Source: Lichenihabitans sp033947565 (GTDB taxonomy: Bacteria > Pseudomonadota > Alphaproteobacteria > Rhizobiales > Beijerinckiaceae). Taken from it: a stretch of 64,000 nucleotides of DNA. Below, one piece after another: positions 50,529 to 60,399 of this stretch. Position numbers and translations under genes: made by a program. The notes below the pieces were generated by a model. It searched no databases. It saw only the letters and a list, made by a program, of their open reading frames with translations, and was not told the DNA's origin. The stretch is taken from assembly GCF_033947565.1 (NCBI RefSeq), contig NZ_JARPVX010000012.1, positions 1 to 64,000 on the forward strand. The letters are read 5' to 3'. Positions within the stretch are counted from its first letter, which is position 1, and the number at the start of each line of letters is the position of its first letter.

Positions 50529-51365
50529 TTAGCCCTTCTTGCGCGCGTGACGGGACTGCACGATGAACGTGCCGGTCTGCTTGTTGGTACGGGTCTTCTT
50601 ACCCTTGGTCGGCTTGCCCCAGGGCGTGACGGGATGCCGGCCACCCGAGGTGCGGCCTTCGCCGCCACCGTGCGGATGGTCGATCGGGTTCATGGTGACG
50701 CCGCGGTTATGCGGGCGCCGACCGAGCCAGCGTGACCGGCCCGCCTTACCATGATTGATGTTCATGTGATCGGGGTTCGACACCGCGCCGACGGTGGCGA
50801 AGCACTGACCATGGATCAGTCGCGTCTCGCCCGACGCCTGGCGGATGCTGACATAACCCTGGTCGCGCCCGACGATCTGCACGTAGGTGCCGGCCGAGCG
50901 AGCGATCGAGCCACCCTTGCCGATCTTCATCTCAACGTTGTGGACGATGGTCCCGACCGGGATCGCCGACAACGGCATCGCATTGCCGGGCTTCACGTCG
51001 ACCTGTGCACCAGCCACCACCTTGTCGCCGACGTTCAACCGCTGCGGCGCGATGATGTAGGTCTGCTCGCCGTCCTCATACTTGATGAGGGCGATGAACG
51101 ACGTGCGGTTCGGGTCGTATTCCAGCCGCTCCACCGTCGCCGACATGTCGAGCTTGCGACGCTTGAAGTCGATGATGCGGTAGGTCTGCTTGTGACCGCC
51201 ACCACGGAAACGGACGGTCACGCGGCCGGTGTTGTTGCGGCCACCCTTCTCGGAAATGCCTTCAGTCAGCACCTTGAGGGGCTTGCCCTTCCAAAGGCTC
51301 GAACGATCGACCTGCACCAACTGGCGGAGGCTCGGCGTGACTGGCTTGTAGGTTTTTAATGCCAT
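50529..51365 (-). CDS. rplB: 50S ribosomal protein L2
   Basis: A 278-residue L2, needed for subunit association and peptidyl transfer. KGGRNNTGRVTVRFRGGGHKQ, the RNA-binding core and the C-terminal GKAGRSRWLGRRPHNRGVTMN with the His-containing PIDHPHGGGEGR loop are intact. Lies 22 bases after rplW. Confidence 0.98.
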   Translation of the reverse strand: MALKTYKPVTPSLRQLVQVDRSSLWKGKPLKVLTEGISEKGGRNNTGRVTVRFRGGGHKQTYRIIDFKRRKLDMSATVERLEYDPNRTSFIALIKYEDGEQTYIIAPQRLNVGDKVVAGAQVDVKPGNAMPLSAIPVGTIVHNVEMKIGKGGSIARSAGTYVQIVGRDQGYVSIRQASGETRLIHGQCFATVGAVSNPDHMNINHGKAGRSRWLGRRPHNRGVTMNPIDHPHGGGEGRTSGGRHPVTPWGKPTKGKKTRTNKQTGTFIVQSRHARKKG

Positions 51366-51387
51366 GACAGCGTTCCTTGCTCCCTGG

Positions 51388-51684
51388 TCAGAGGCCGGTG
51401 GTGACGTCGATCGTGTGACCTTCGGCCAAACGGACGATGGCCTTCTTCAGGTCGGCCTGGGTGCCCCGGCGACCACGGAAGAACTTGGTCTTGCCCTTGC
51501 GGACCAGCGTATTCACGCCTTCGACCTTGACGTTGAACAAGGCCTCGATGGCAGCCTTGATCTGCGCCTTGGTGGCCTCGCGATGAACCTTGAAGGTCAC
51601 CCGATTGTACTCGGAGGCGAGCGTCGCCTTCTCGGTGATGATCGGTGAGACGATGACGTCGTAGTGGGTGAGGGAATGGCTCAT
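51388..51684 (-). CDS. rplW: 50S ribosomal protein L23
   Basis: A 98-residue L23, the docking site for trigger factor and SRP at the tunnel exit. VIVSPIITEKATLASEYNRVTFKV and KVEGVNTLVRKGKTKFFRGRRG are conserved. It overlaps the rplD stop by 4 bases. Confidence 0.97.
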   Translation of the reverse strand: MSHSLTHYDVIVSPIITEKATLASEYNRVTFKVHREATKAQIKAAIEALFNVKVEGVNTLVRKGKTKFFRGRRGTQADLKKAIVRLAEGHTIDVTTGL

Positions 51685-52301
51685 GCGAAGCGGGCCTCCA
51701 GAGCGTCCACGGCAGCCCGGGTCAACACCAGCTTCTCCCGACGCAGAATGTCATAAACGTTGATGCCCTGGATCGGCAGGACGTCGATCTGCGGGATGTT
51801 GCGCGCCGCGAGCGAAAAGCCCTGGTGCAGCTCGGCACCATCGATGATCAGGGCGTTGGTCAGGCCCAAAGCGCCGAAGCGCTCCTTCAGGAGCTTGGTC
51901 TTGCCCTCGTCGAGCGCAGCCTTGTCCCAAATGATGATCTCGCCGCTCTTGGCCTTCGCCGACAAAGCATGCTTCAGCGCCAGGGCACGGACCTTCTTGG
52001 GAAGATCATGCGCGAAAGCACGAGCCACAGGGCCATGAGCCTTACCGCCGCCGCGGAACTGCGGCACGCGGGCCGATCCATGACGCGCGGAACCCGTCCC
52101 CTTCTGCTTGTACATCTTCTTGCCGGTGCGCCAGACTTCGGCGCGGCCCATGGCGGCGGCCGCCACGTCACGACGCTTCGCCAACTGATAGCGAACCATG
52201 CGCGAGATCAGGTCGGGACGCGGCTCGAGGCCAAAGATGGAATCATTCAGCTCGAGCGAGCCGGACGACTGCCCGTCCAGGGAGGTGATGTCGATATTCA
52301 T
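51681..52301 (-). CDS. rplD: 50S ribosomal protein L4
   Basis: A 206-residue L4; in enterobacteria it also regulates the S10 operon. The tunnel loop KMYKQKGTGSARHGSARVPQFRGGG is present, with the C-terminal INVYDILRREKLVLTRAAVDALEARF. It begins 5 bases after rplC. Confidence 0.97.
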   Translation of the reverse strand: MNIDITSLDGQSSGSLELNDSIFGLEPRPDLISRMVRYQLAKRRDVAAAAMGRAEVWRTGKKMYKQKGTGSARHGSARVPQFRGGGKAHGPVARAFAHDLPKKVRALALKHALSAKAKSGEIIIWDKAALDEGKTKLLKERFGALGLTNALIIDGAELHQGFSLAARNIPQIDVLPIQGINVYDILRREKLVLTRAAVDALEARFA

Positions 52302-52306
52302 GGGTC

Positions 52307-53029
52307 TCAGGCCTCCGCAGGAGCGGTTTCAGCGGAAGCCGGGGTGGCGTCGCCAGCCGACCGGAACTTGCCAGGAAGGGGGGCATCGGCATGGCGCGGG
52401 CGCTTGATGGCGTCCCGCACATAAATGGTGCCACCTGCGACGCCGGGAACAGCGCCTTCGACCAGCAGCAAGCCACGGGCCACATCGGCCTTCACAACCT
52501 TGAGGTTTAGCGTGGTGATGCGGTCGGTGCCAAGATGACCGGCCATCTTCTTGTTCTTAAAAGTCTTGCCAGGATCCTGACGACCACCGGTCGAACCGTG
52601 CGAACGATGCGACAACGACACACCGTGCGTGGCGCGCAAACCGCCGAAGTTCCAGCGCTTCATCGGGCCGGCGAAGCCCTTACCGGTCGCGGTGCCTGTC
52701 ACGTCGACGAACTGCCCCTCGACGAAATGATCGGCCGTGATCTCCGCACCGACCGGGATCAGCAGATCCGGGGTGACGCGGAACTCGGCGACTTCCATCT
52801 TCGGCTCGACATTGGCCACTGCGAAATGACCACGCTCGGCCTTGGTGACGTTCTTCACCTTGGCCTTGCCGAAGCCGAGCTGCAGCGCCGTGTAACCGTT
52901 CTTGGCTTCCGTGCGATGCGCCACAACCTGGCAGCCCTCGAGCTTCAGCACCGTGACCGCAACATGTTCGCCAGCATCTGTGAAGATGCGGGTCATCCCG
53001 ACCTTCTGGGCGATTACGCCTGACCGCAT
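52307..53029 (-). CDS. rplC: 50S ribosomal protein L3
   Basis: A 240-residue L3 near the peptidyl-transferase centre. MRSGVIAQKVGMTRIFTDAGE, GTATGKGFAGPMKRWNFGG and SHGSTGGRQDPGKTFKNKKMAGHLG (methylated Gln site) are conserved. The end is an Ala/Pro/Glu-rich tail of about 25 residues, as in other alphaproteobacteria. The frame extends to 53056, but ATG at 53029 is the family start. Confidence 0.97.
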   Translation of the reverse strand: MRSGVIAQKVGMTRIFTDAGEHVAVTVLKLEGCQVVAHRTEAKNGYTALQLGFGKAKVKNVTKAERGHFAVANVEPKMEVAEFRVTPDLLIPVGAEITADHFVEGQFVDVTGTATGKGFAGPMKRWNFGGLRATHGVSLSHRSHGSTGGRQDPGKTFKNKKMAGHLGTDRITTLNLKVVKADVARGLLLVEGAVPGVAGGTIYVRDAIKRPRHADAPLPGKFRSAGDATPASAETAPAEA

Positions 53030-53084
53030 TGTCAGAAATCCTTCAAGACACATCACATGGAGAGGTGTCGGTTCAAATCAGGGA

Positions 53085-53393
53085 TCAGAGCTTGATTTCG
53101 ACGTCTACGCCGGCAGCCAGATCCAACTTCATCAGAGCGTCGACCGTCTGCGGGGTCGGGTCGACGATGTCAAGCACGCGCTTGTGGGTGCGGATCTCGA
53201 ACTGCTCACGCGACTTCTTGTCGACGTGGGGCGAACGGTTCACCGTGAACTTCTCGATCCGGGTCGGCAGCGGAATGGGGCCGCGCACCTGAGCGCCCGT
53301 GCGACGCGCAGTCGACACGATCTCCTTCGTGGACGCGTCGAGGACGCGATGGTCGAAGGCTTTGAGGCGGATACGGATGTTTTGACCGTTCAT
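53085..53393 (-). CDS. rpsJ: 30S ribosomal protein S10
   Basis: A 102-residue S10, also the NusE transcription antitermination factor. IRIRLKAFDHRVLDASTKEIV and the C-terminal DIVDPTPQTVDALMKLDLAAGVDVEIKL are conserved. It joins the str part (tuf, 60 bases upstream) to the S10 part of the supercluster. Confidence 0.98.
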   Translation of the reverse strand: MNGQNIRIRLKAFDHRVLDASTKEIVSTARRTGAQVRGPIPLPTRIEKFTVNRSPHVDKKSREQFEIRTHKRVLDIVDPTPQTVDALMKLDLAAGVDVEIKL

Positions 53394-53453
53394 GTTCTCA
53401 TCCTTTGATCAAGGTGGAGCGGGAGCAGGGCTCCCGCTCCCCTAGATCGCCTC

Positions 53454-54644
53454 TTACTCGATGATCGTCGCGACGACGCCGGCGCCAACCGTGCGGCCAC
53501 CCTCGCGGATAGCGAAGCGCAGCTTCTCCTCCATGGCGATCGGCACGATCAGCGCCACGTCCATGGAAATGTTGTCACCCGGCATCACCATCTCGGTGCC
53601 CTCGGGAAGCGTCACGATGCCGGTCACGTCCGTGGTGCGGAAGTAGAACTGCGGACGATAGTTGGTGAAGAACGGCGTGTGACGGCCACCTTCGTCCTTG
53701 GTGAGAATGTAGGCCTCGGCCTTGAACTTGGTGTGGGGCTTCACGGAGCCGGGCTTGCACAGGATCTGGCCGCGCTCGACGTCTTCGCGCTTCGTGCCGC
53801 GCAGCAGGCAACCGACGTTGTCGCCAGCCTCGCCCTGGTCGAGCAGCTTGCGGAACATCTCGACGCCGGTGACGGTCGACTTCACGGTCGGACGAATACC
53901 GACGATCTCGATTTCCTCACCAACCTTGATGATGCCGCGCTCGATGCGGCCCGTCACCACCGTGCCGCGACCCGAGATCGAGAACACGTCCTCTACCGGC
54001 ATCAGGAAGGGCAGGTTCTTCGGGCGCTCAGGCTGCGGAATGTAGGCGTCGACGGTTTCCATCAGCTTCAGGATGGCGTCGTGGCCGATCTCGGGCTGCT
54101 TGTTCTCGAGCGCGCACAGTGCCGAGCCCTTGGTGATCGGAATGTCGTCGCCGGGGAACTCGTACTTCGACAACAGCTCGCGAACCTCGAGCTCGACGAG
54201 CTCCAGGAGCTCCTCGTCGTCGACCATGTCGACCTTGTTGAGGAACACGACGAGCGCCGGCACACCGACCTGACGGGCGAGAAGAATGTGCTCGCGGGTC
54301 TGCGGCATCGGGCCGTCGGCGGCTGACACCACCAGAATGGCGCCGTCCATCTGCGCGGCGCCGGTGATCATGTTCTTCACATAATCGGCGTGGCCGGGGC
54401 AATCGACGTGGGCGTAATGGCGGTTTGCGGTCTCGTATTCGACGTGAGCCGTCGAGATGGTGATACCACGGGCCTTCTCTTCCGGGGCCTTGTCGATCTG
54501 GTCGTAGGCCGTGAAGGTGGCGCCGCCCTTTTCAGCCAGCACCTTGGTGATGGCCGCGGTCAACGACGTCTTGCCATGGTCGACGTGACCGATGGTGCCA
54601 ATGTTGCAATGCGGCTTATTACGGGAGAACTTTTCCTTAGCCAT
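53454..54644 (-). CDS. tuf: Elongation factor Tu
   Basis: A 396-residue EF-Tu delivering aminoacyl-tRNA to the ribosome. GTPase motifs GHVDHGKTSLT, DCPGHADYVKNM and the NKVDMVDD box are visible, with the C-terminal kirromycin/GE2270-region domains ending REGGRTVGAGVVATIIE. Any second tuf copy is outside the window. It lies 55 bases after fusA. Confidence 0.98.
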   Translation of the reverse strand: MAKEKFSRNKPHCNIGTIGHVDHGKTSLTAAITKVLAEKGGATFTAYDQIDKAPEEKARGITISTAHVEYETANRHYAHVDCPGHADYVKNMITGAAQMDGAILVVSAADGPMPQTREHILLARQVGVPALVVFLNKVDMVDDEELLELVELEVRELLSKYEFPGDDIPITKGSALCALENKQPEIGHDAILKLMETVDAYIPQPERPKNLPFLMPVEDVFSISGRGTVVTGRIERGIIKVGEEIEIVGIRPTVKSTVTGVEMFRKLLDQGEAGDNVGCLLRGTKREDVERGQILCKPGSVKPHTKFKAEAYILTKDEGGRHTPFFTNYRPQFYFRTTDVTGIVTLPEGTEMVMPGDNISMDVALIVPIAMEEKLRFAIREGGRTVGAGVVATIIE

Positions 54645-54699
54645 GAATGGCTCCTCTTAAACCTTGAACAGGCTCAGCTGGATGATGGGGTCGGGTGGC

Positions 54700-56775
<2,076 letters not shown>

Positions 56776-56805
56776 GGGGAGATCCTTGGAAGGCTGAAAC
56801 GCCGA

Positions 56806-57276
56806 TTACCAACGGTAGTGGGAGAAGGCGCGGTTCGCCTCCGCCATGCGGTGTGTGTCTTCGCGCTTCTTCACCGCGTTGCCGCGGTTGTTGGAAGCGT
56901 CGATCAACTCGTTCGAAAGACGGTCGACCATGGTCTTGTCGTTGCGGGCGCGGGCCGCCGTGATGAGCCAGCGGATCGCCAAAGCCTGACGACGCTCCGG
57001 CCGAACCTCGACCGGCACCTGGTAGGTGGCGCCACCAACGCGGCGCGACCGCACTTCGATCGACGGCGCGACGTTGTCGAGCGCCTGCTGGAAGATCGGC
57101 AGCGGCTCGGTGCGGAGCTTGGTCTCGACGATCTCGAAAGCGCCGTAGACGATCTGCTCGGCGGTCGACTTCTTTCCATCATACATGATGGAATTCATGA
57201 ACTTGGTGAGCGTCACATCCCCGTACTTGGCGTCCGGGTGGATCTCACGCTTTTCTGCGCTATGGCGACGGGACAT
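56806..57276 (-). CDS. rpsG: 30S ribosomal protein S7
   Basis: A 156-residue S7, the nucleator of 30S head assembly and, in enterobacteria, the repressor of the str operon. MSRRHSAEKREIHPDAKYGD, VRSRRVGGATYQVPVEVRPERRQALAIRWL and RMAEANRAFSHYRW are conserved. It lies 21 bases after rpsL. Confidence 0.98.
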   Translation of the reverse strand: MSRRHSAEKREIHPDAKYGDVTLTKFMNSIMYDGKKSTAEQIVYGAFEIVETKLRTEPLPIFQQALDNVAPSIEVRSRRVGGATYQVPVEVRPERRQALAIRWLITAARARNDKTMVDRLSNELIDASNNRGNAVKKREDTHRMAEANRAFSHYRW

Positions 57277-57297
57277 GGGAGACCGTTCCTAAAATCG

Positions 57298-57669
57298 TTA
57301 CTTCGGACGCTTCGCGCCATACTTCGAGCGGCGCTGCTTCCGGTTCTTCACGCCCTGCGTGTCGAGCACGCCGCGGAGGATGTGGTAGCGCACGCCCGGC
57401 AGATCCTTCACGCGACCGCCGCGGATCATCACCACGGAATGTTCCTGAAGGTTGTGACCTTCGCCCGGAATGTAGCCGATGACTTCGAAGCCGTTGGTCA
57501 AGCGAACCTTGGCAACCTTACGGAGCGCCGAGTTCGGCTTCTTCGGCGTCGTCGTATAGACACGCGTGCACACGCCACGCTTCTGCGGGCTCTGCTGAAG
57601 CGCCGGCACCTTGTTCCGTGCGGTAACTGCAACCCGCGGCTTGCGGATCAACTGGCTGATCGTCGGCAT
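57298..57669 (-). CDS. rpsL: 30S ribosomal protein S12
   Basis: A 123-residue S12 of the decoding centre. MPTISQLIRKPR, TPKKPNSALRKVAKVRLTNG (with the Lys whose mutation gives streptomycin resistance present as wild type) and the DLPGVRYHILRGVLDTQGVK loop are conserved. The ATG at 57669 is the family start. It is the first gene of the cluster and is not preceded by rpoC in this window. Confidence 0.98.
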   Translation of the reverse strand: MPTISQLIRKPRVAVTARNKVPALQQSPQKRGVCTRVYTTTPKKPNSALRKVAKVRLTNGFEVIGYIPGEGHNLQEHSVVMIRGGRVKDLPGVRYHILRGVLDTQGVKNRKQRRSKYGAKRPK

Positions 57670-57983
57670 CCATTCCGCCCTGTTGTGGCCGCCGCCCTTC
57701 GGCGACGCCCCTGGCCCAAACATCATCACACCCCGGCCGGCCCAGCCGTGACGTGGCGCCAACACAAAGCAATACACCGCATTCAGCCCGATCGGGCCGG
57801 ATGCGCCGCAATGCAGAGGACCGAAGGTGAAGCACCCTCGTTCTTGCCTTCTGCTCCGGCTCGAAAGCTGGAGATGACTTGTTACGCAGTCTCAGGAGAC
57901 GCCAACGGCGTTTAGGCTTCCTTGGGTCGGGAACGCGTCGTTCCGGAACGGTGGATGCCTACGGCCCGTTGAATGTGAAGTCG
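57670..57983 (-). other. Long leader region upstream of rpsL
   Basis: About 310 bases between the likely promoter and the rpsL ATG carry no credible gene. A near-palindrome GGCCCGATCGGGCT at about 57788-57801 and small GC-rich hairpins are visible, which could form leader structures for autoregulation by S7 or another ribosomal protein, but no known leader motif was recognised. Confidence 0.4.
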
Positions 57984-58012
57984 CTCTTAAGGGCTTGCCG
58001 TTGGGGCGTCAA
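57984..58012 (-). promoter_or_regulatory. Candidate promoter of the rpsL ribosomal cluster
   Basis: On the minus strand TTGACG (58007-58012) and TAAGAG (57984-57989) are separated by 17 bases. Initiation near 57977 would give a leader of about 308 bases before rpsL. It is the best -35/-10 pair seen in the gap between the UXS gene and rpsL. Confidence 0.5.
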
Positions 58013-58096
58013 CGATTTTCTTGCCGGATCGCCCCTGCGCAACGGCGCGGCCGGGCGCGGATGGCGCCAATCGTCTAAGCTGTCCAGTCGATCGGT

Positions 58097-59089
58097 TCAG
58101 CGCACCACGGCGGCTGGCGGCCGCACGCGACTGTGGTCCTCGAGGCCGCGTAACAGCTGATCGAAATAGGTGATGGTCTTGCCGAGGCCTGCCTTCAGCG
58201 GCGTCGTCGGGGCCCAGCCGAGCTTTTCGGCCGCCTGGGTGATGTCGGGCTGGCGCTGGCGCGGGTCGTCGACCGGTAGGGGACGGAACACGATCTCGGA
58301 CCGACTGCCGACAAGCTCGATGATCATTTCGGCAAGCTCCAGCATGGAGAACTCGCCTGGGTTGCCGAGGTTGATCGGCCCGGTCACCGCCTTGTCGGTG
58401 CCCATCAGCCGGATCAGCCCGTCAACGAGATCCTCGACGTAGCAAAAGGAGCGGGTCTGCTTTCCATTGCCGTAGATCGTAATGGGGTCGCCCTTCAGGG
58501 CCTGCACGACGAAGTTCGACACGACGCGCCCGTCGTTCGGCAGCATGCGCGGCCCATAGGTGTTGAAGATGCGCGCCACCTTGATGTGGACGTCGTGCTG
58601 GCGCCGGTAATCGAAGAACAGCGTTTCGGCGCAGCGCTTGCCCTCGTCGTAGCAGGACCGCGGGCCGATCGGGTTGACGTTGCCCCAATAGCCTTCGGTC
58701 TGCGGATGGACGCTCGGATCGCCGTATACCTCAGAGGTCGAGGCCTGCAGCACCTTGGCCTTCACCCGCTTGGCGAGGCCCAGCATGTTGATGGCGCCGA
58801 TAACGCTGGTCTTCGTGGTCTGCACGGGGTCGAATTGGTAGTGCACCGGCGACGCCGGGCAGGCCATGTTGTAGATCTCGTCGACCTCGGCGAAGTACGG
58901 CAGCGTGATGTCGTGGCGCACCACCTCGAACATCGGGTTGGCCAGCAGATGGGCGATGTTGGCCCGACGGCCGGTGAAGAAGTTGTCGACGCACACCACC
59001 GGATTGCCGGCATCGAGAAGCTTCTCGCACAGGTAGGAGCCCACGAAACCGGCCCCGCCCGTAATCAAGACAGTCTTCTGGAGGTGCAT
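58097..59089 (-). CDS. UDP-glucuronate decarboxylase / extended SDR (UXS type)
   Basis: A 330-residue extended short-chain dehydrogenase very like UDP-glucuronate decarboxylase, which makes UDP-xylose for surface polysaccharides. The NAD site is VLITGGAGFVGSYLCEKLL; ASTSEVYGDP and PRSCYDEGKRCAE hold the catalytic Ser/Tyr/Lys set; GNVNPIGPRSCYDEGKR and ARIFNTYGPRMLPNDGRVVSNFV are the UXS-specific stretches. It is monocistronic as far as can be seen, with no glycosyltransferase genes beside it. Confidence 0.9.
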   Translation of the reverse strand: MHLQKTVLITGGAGFVGSYLCEKLLDAGNPVVCVDNFFTGRRANIAHLLANPMFEVVRHDITLPYFAEVDEIYNMACPASPVHYQFDPVQTTKTSVIGAINMLGLAKRVKAKVLQASTSEVYGDPSVHPQTEGYWGNVNPIGPRSCYDEGKRCAETLFFDYRRQHDVHIKVARIFNTYGPRMLPNDGRVVSNFVVQALKGDPITIYGNGKQTRSFCYVEDLVDGLIRLMGTDKAVTGPINLGNPGEFSMLELAEMIIELVGSRSEIVFRPLPVDDPRQRQPDITQAAEKLGWAPTTPLKAGLGKTITYFDQLLRGLEDHSRVRPPAAVVR

Positions 59090-59219
59090 GGCCGGGCTTT
59101 CGCGGACGATGGGATGCGGGCCGATCGGCTAGGCTGATCAAGGCACCAAAACCCTAGGCAGCACCATGAAATCCGTCAACACGCCGCCACGGCCGCCAAC
59201 GCTTCGACGGTCGCCGGCG

Positions 59220-59256
59220 GCATCGGCCCGGCGCACTTCCGGCGCCGGGCCGATGC
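59220..59256. terminator. Long perfect hairpin after azoR
   Basis: GCATCGGCCCGGCG (59220-59233) and CGCCGGGCCGATGC (59243-59256) make a perfect 14-bp stem with a 9-base loop, 18 bases beyond the azoR stop. It lacks a U-tract, so it may stabilise the azoR mRNA end or terminate with help from Rho. Confidence 0.5.
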
Positions 59257-59274
59257 AAGGGCGTCAGGCCGGCG

Positions 59275-59886
59275 TCAGGCCGGCGTCAGTGCGGCGACCT
59301 CGTGCAGCGCGGTCTCGACCGAGGCCTCGCGCTGATCCGGGCCAAGCGCGATGCCCTCCGCCACGATCACCTCGAGATTGGTGACGCCCATGAAGCCGAA
59401 CACGGTGCGCAGATAGGTTTCGGCATGTTCGGCCGGACGATGCGGCGACCCCGGCGCATACACGCCGCCGCGCGCGACCGTGAGGATCACCCGCTTGCCG
59501 CCCGCGAGACCTTCCGGCCCATTGGCGGTGTAGCGGAACGTCTTGCCGGCCACGAGCACGCGATCGATCCACGCCTTGAGCTGGCTCGGCACCGTGAAAT
59601 TATACAGCGCCACGCCGATCACGACCGTGTCGGCCGCAAGAAACTCCTCGAGCACGCGCCCACCGAGCGCCAGATCTTCCTGCATGGCCTGGTCGTGCTG
59701 CACGTCCGGGCTCTGTCCGGCCAGATAGGCACCCGAAAGATGGCTGATCGGCTGCGCCGCGAGGTCGTGATAGATGTCCTTCAGGCCGGGCGCTTCCGCC
59801 TTCAGGCGGGCCACGACGGCGGCCGACAGCTTGCGGCTGACCGAGTGGTCACCGAGGATGCTGGAATCGAGATGCAGAAGCGTCAT
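59275..59886 (-). CDS. azoR: FMN-dependent NADH:quinone reductase / azoreductase
   Basis: A 203-residue flavodoxin-fold enzyme that reduces quinones and azo compounds by two-electron transfer and protects against thiol-specific and quinone stress. LHLDSSILGDHSVSRKLSAAVV binds the FMN phosphate, VIGVALYNFTVPSQLKAWIDRVLVAGKTFRYT is the second family block, and VARGGVYAPG the third. The open frame extends upstream but the ATG at 59886 is the family start. It is divergent from an HxlR-type regulator with 78 bases between them. Its 3' end lies in a triplicated 11-bp repeat. Confidence 0.93.
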   Translation of the reverse strand: MTLLHLDSSILGDHSVSRKLSAAVVARLKAEAPGLKDIYHDLAAQPISHLSGAYLAGQSPDVQHDQAMQEDLALGGRVLEEFLAADTVVIGVALYNFTVPSQLKAWIDRVLVAGKTFRYTANGPEGLAGGKRVILTVARGGVYAPGSPHRPAEHAETYLRTVFGFMGVTNLEVIVAEGIALGPDQREASVETALHEVAALTPA

Positions 59887-59964
59887 GGTCGTCCTTTGCT
59901 TGCGCGGTGTTAGACAGGGCCGCACTACAATCGGAACCGCCCGGCGCCGCAAGAAGGCACATGC

Positions 59965-60393
59965 ATGACACCAGGGTCGATCGACACCACCGTCCCGCCT
60001 TCGGCCGAAGGCTGCCAGGCCCCGCGGGAGGTTCTGGCCCGGGTGGGCGACAAATGGAGCGTGCAGATCGTGCTGACGCTCGATGCCGGGCCCCACCGGT
60101 TCAACCAGCTGCGTCGCGGCATCCCAGGCATTTCACAACGCATGCTGACGCTGACGCTGCGTGGGCTCGAGCGCGACGGGCTGGTGGAGCGGACATCCTT
60201 CGACACGGTGCCGCCCCGGGTCGATTATGCACTGACGGCGTTGGGACGGTCGTTGGCGGAGCCGGTGCGACGGCTGGGCGCCTGGGCCCAGGCCAACCAC
60301 ACGCACATTCGAGCGGCCCGTACGGATTTCGACGAGCGCGGCGGCGCGGCGCGGCGCTCGGATCCGGCCACCCTGGCGTCCGCTTCGGCCTGA
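59965..60393 (+). CDS. HxlR-family transcriptional regulator
   Basis: A 142-residue winged-helix regulator. The HxlR domain spans about 18-110: CQAPREVLARVGDKWSVQIVLTL, HRFNQLRRGIPGISQRMLTLTLRGLERDGLVER and PRVDYALTALGRSL. One Cys near the N-terminus (Cys17) is placed like the redox- or quinone-sensing Cys of HxlR/YodB/QorR-type repressors. Divergent from azoR, so it probably represses azoR and itself and senses electrophiles; TACAAT at 59926-59931 could be its own -10. AAGG precedes the ATG. Confidence 0.9.
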   Translation: MTPGSIDTTVPPSAEGCQAPREVLARVGDKWSVQIVLTLDAGPHRFNQLRRGIPGISQRMLTLTLRGLERDGLVERTSFDTVPPRVDYALTALGRSLAEPVRRLGAWAQANHTHIRAARTDFDERGGAARRSDPATLASASA

Positions 60394-60399
60394 CAGCCG

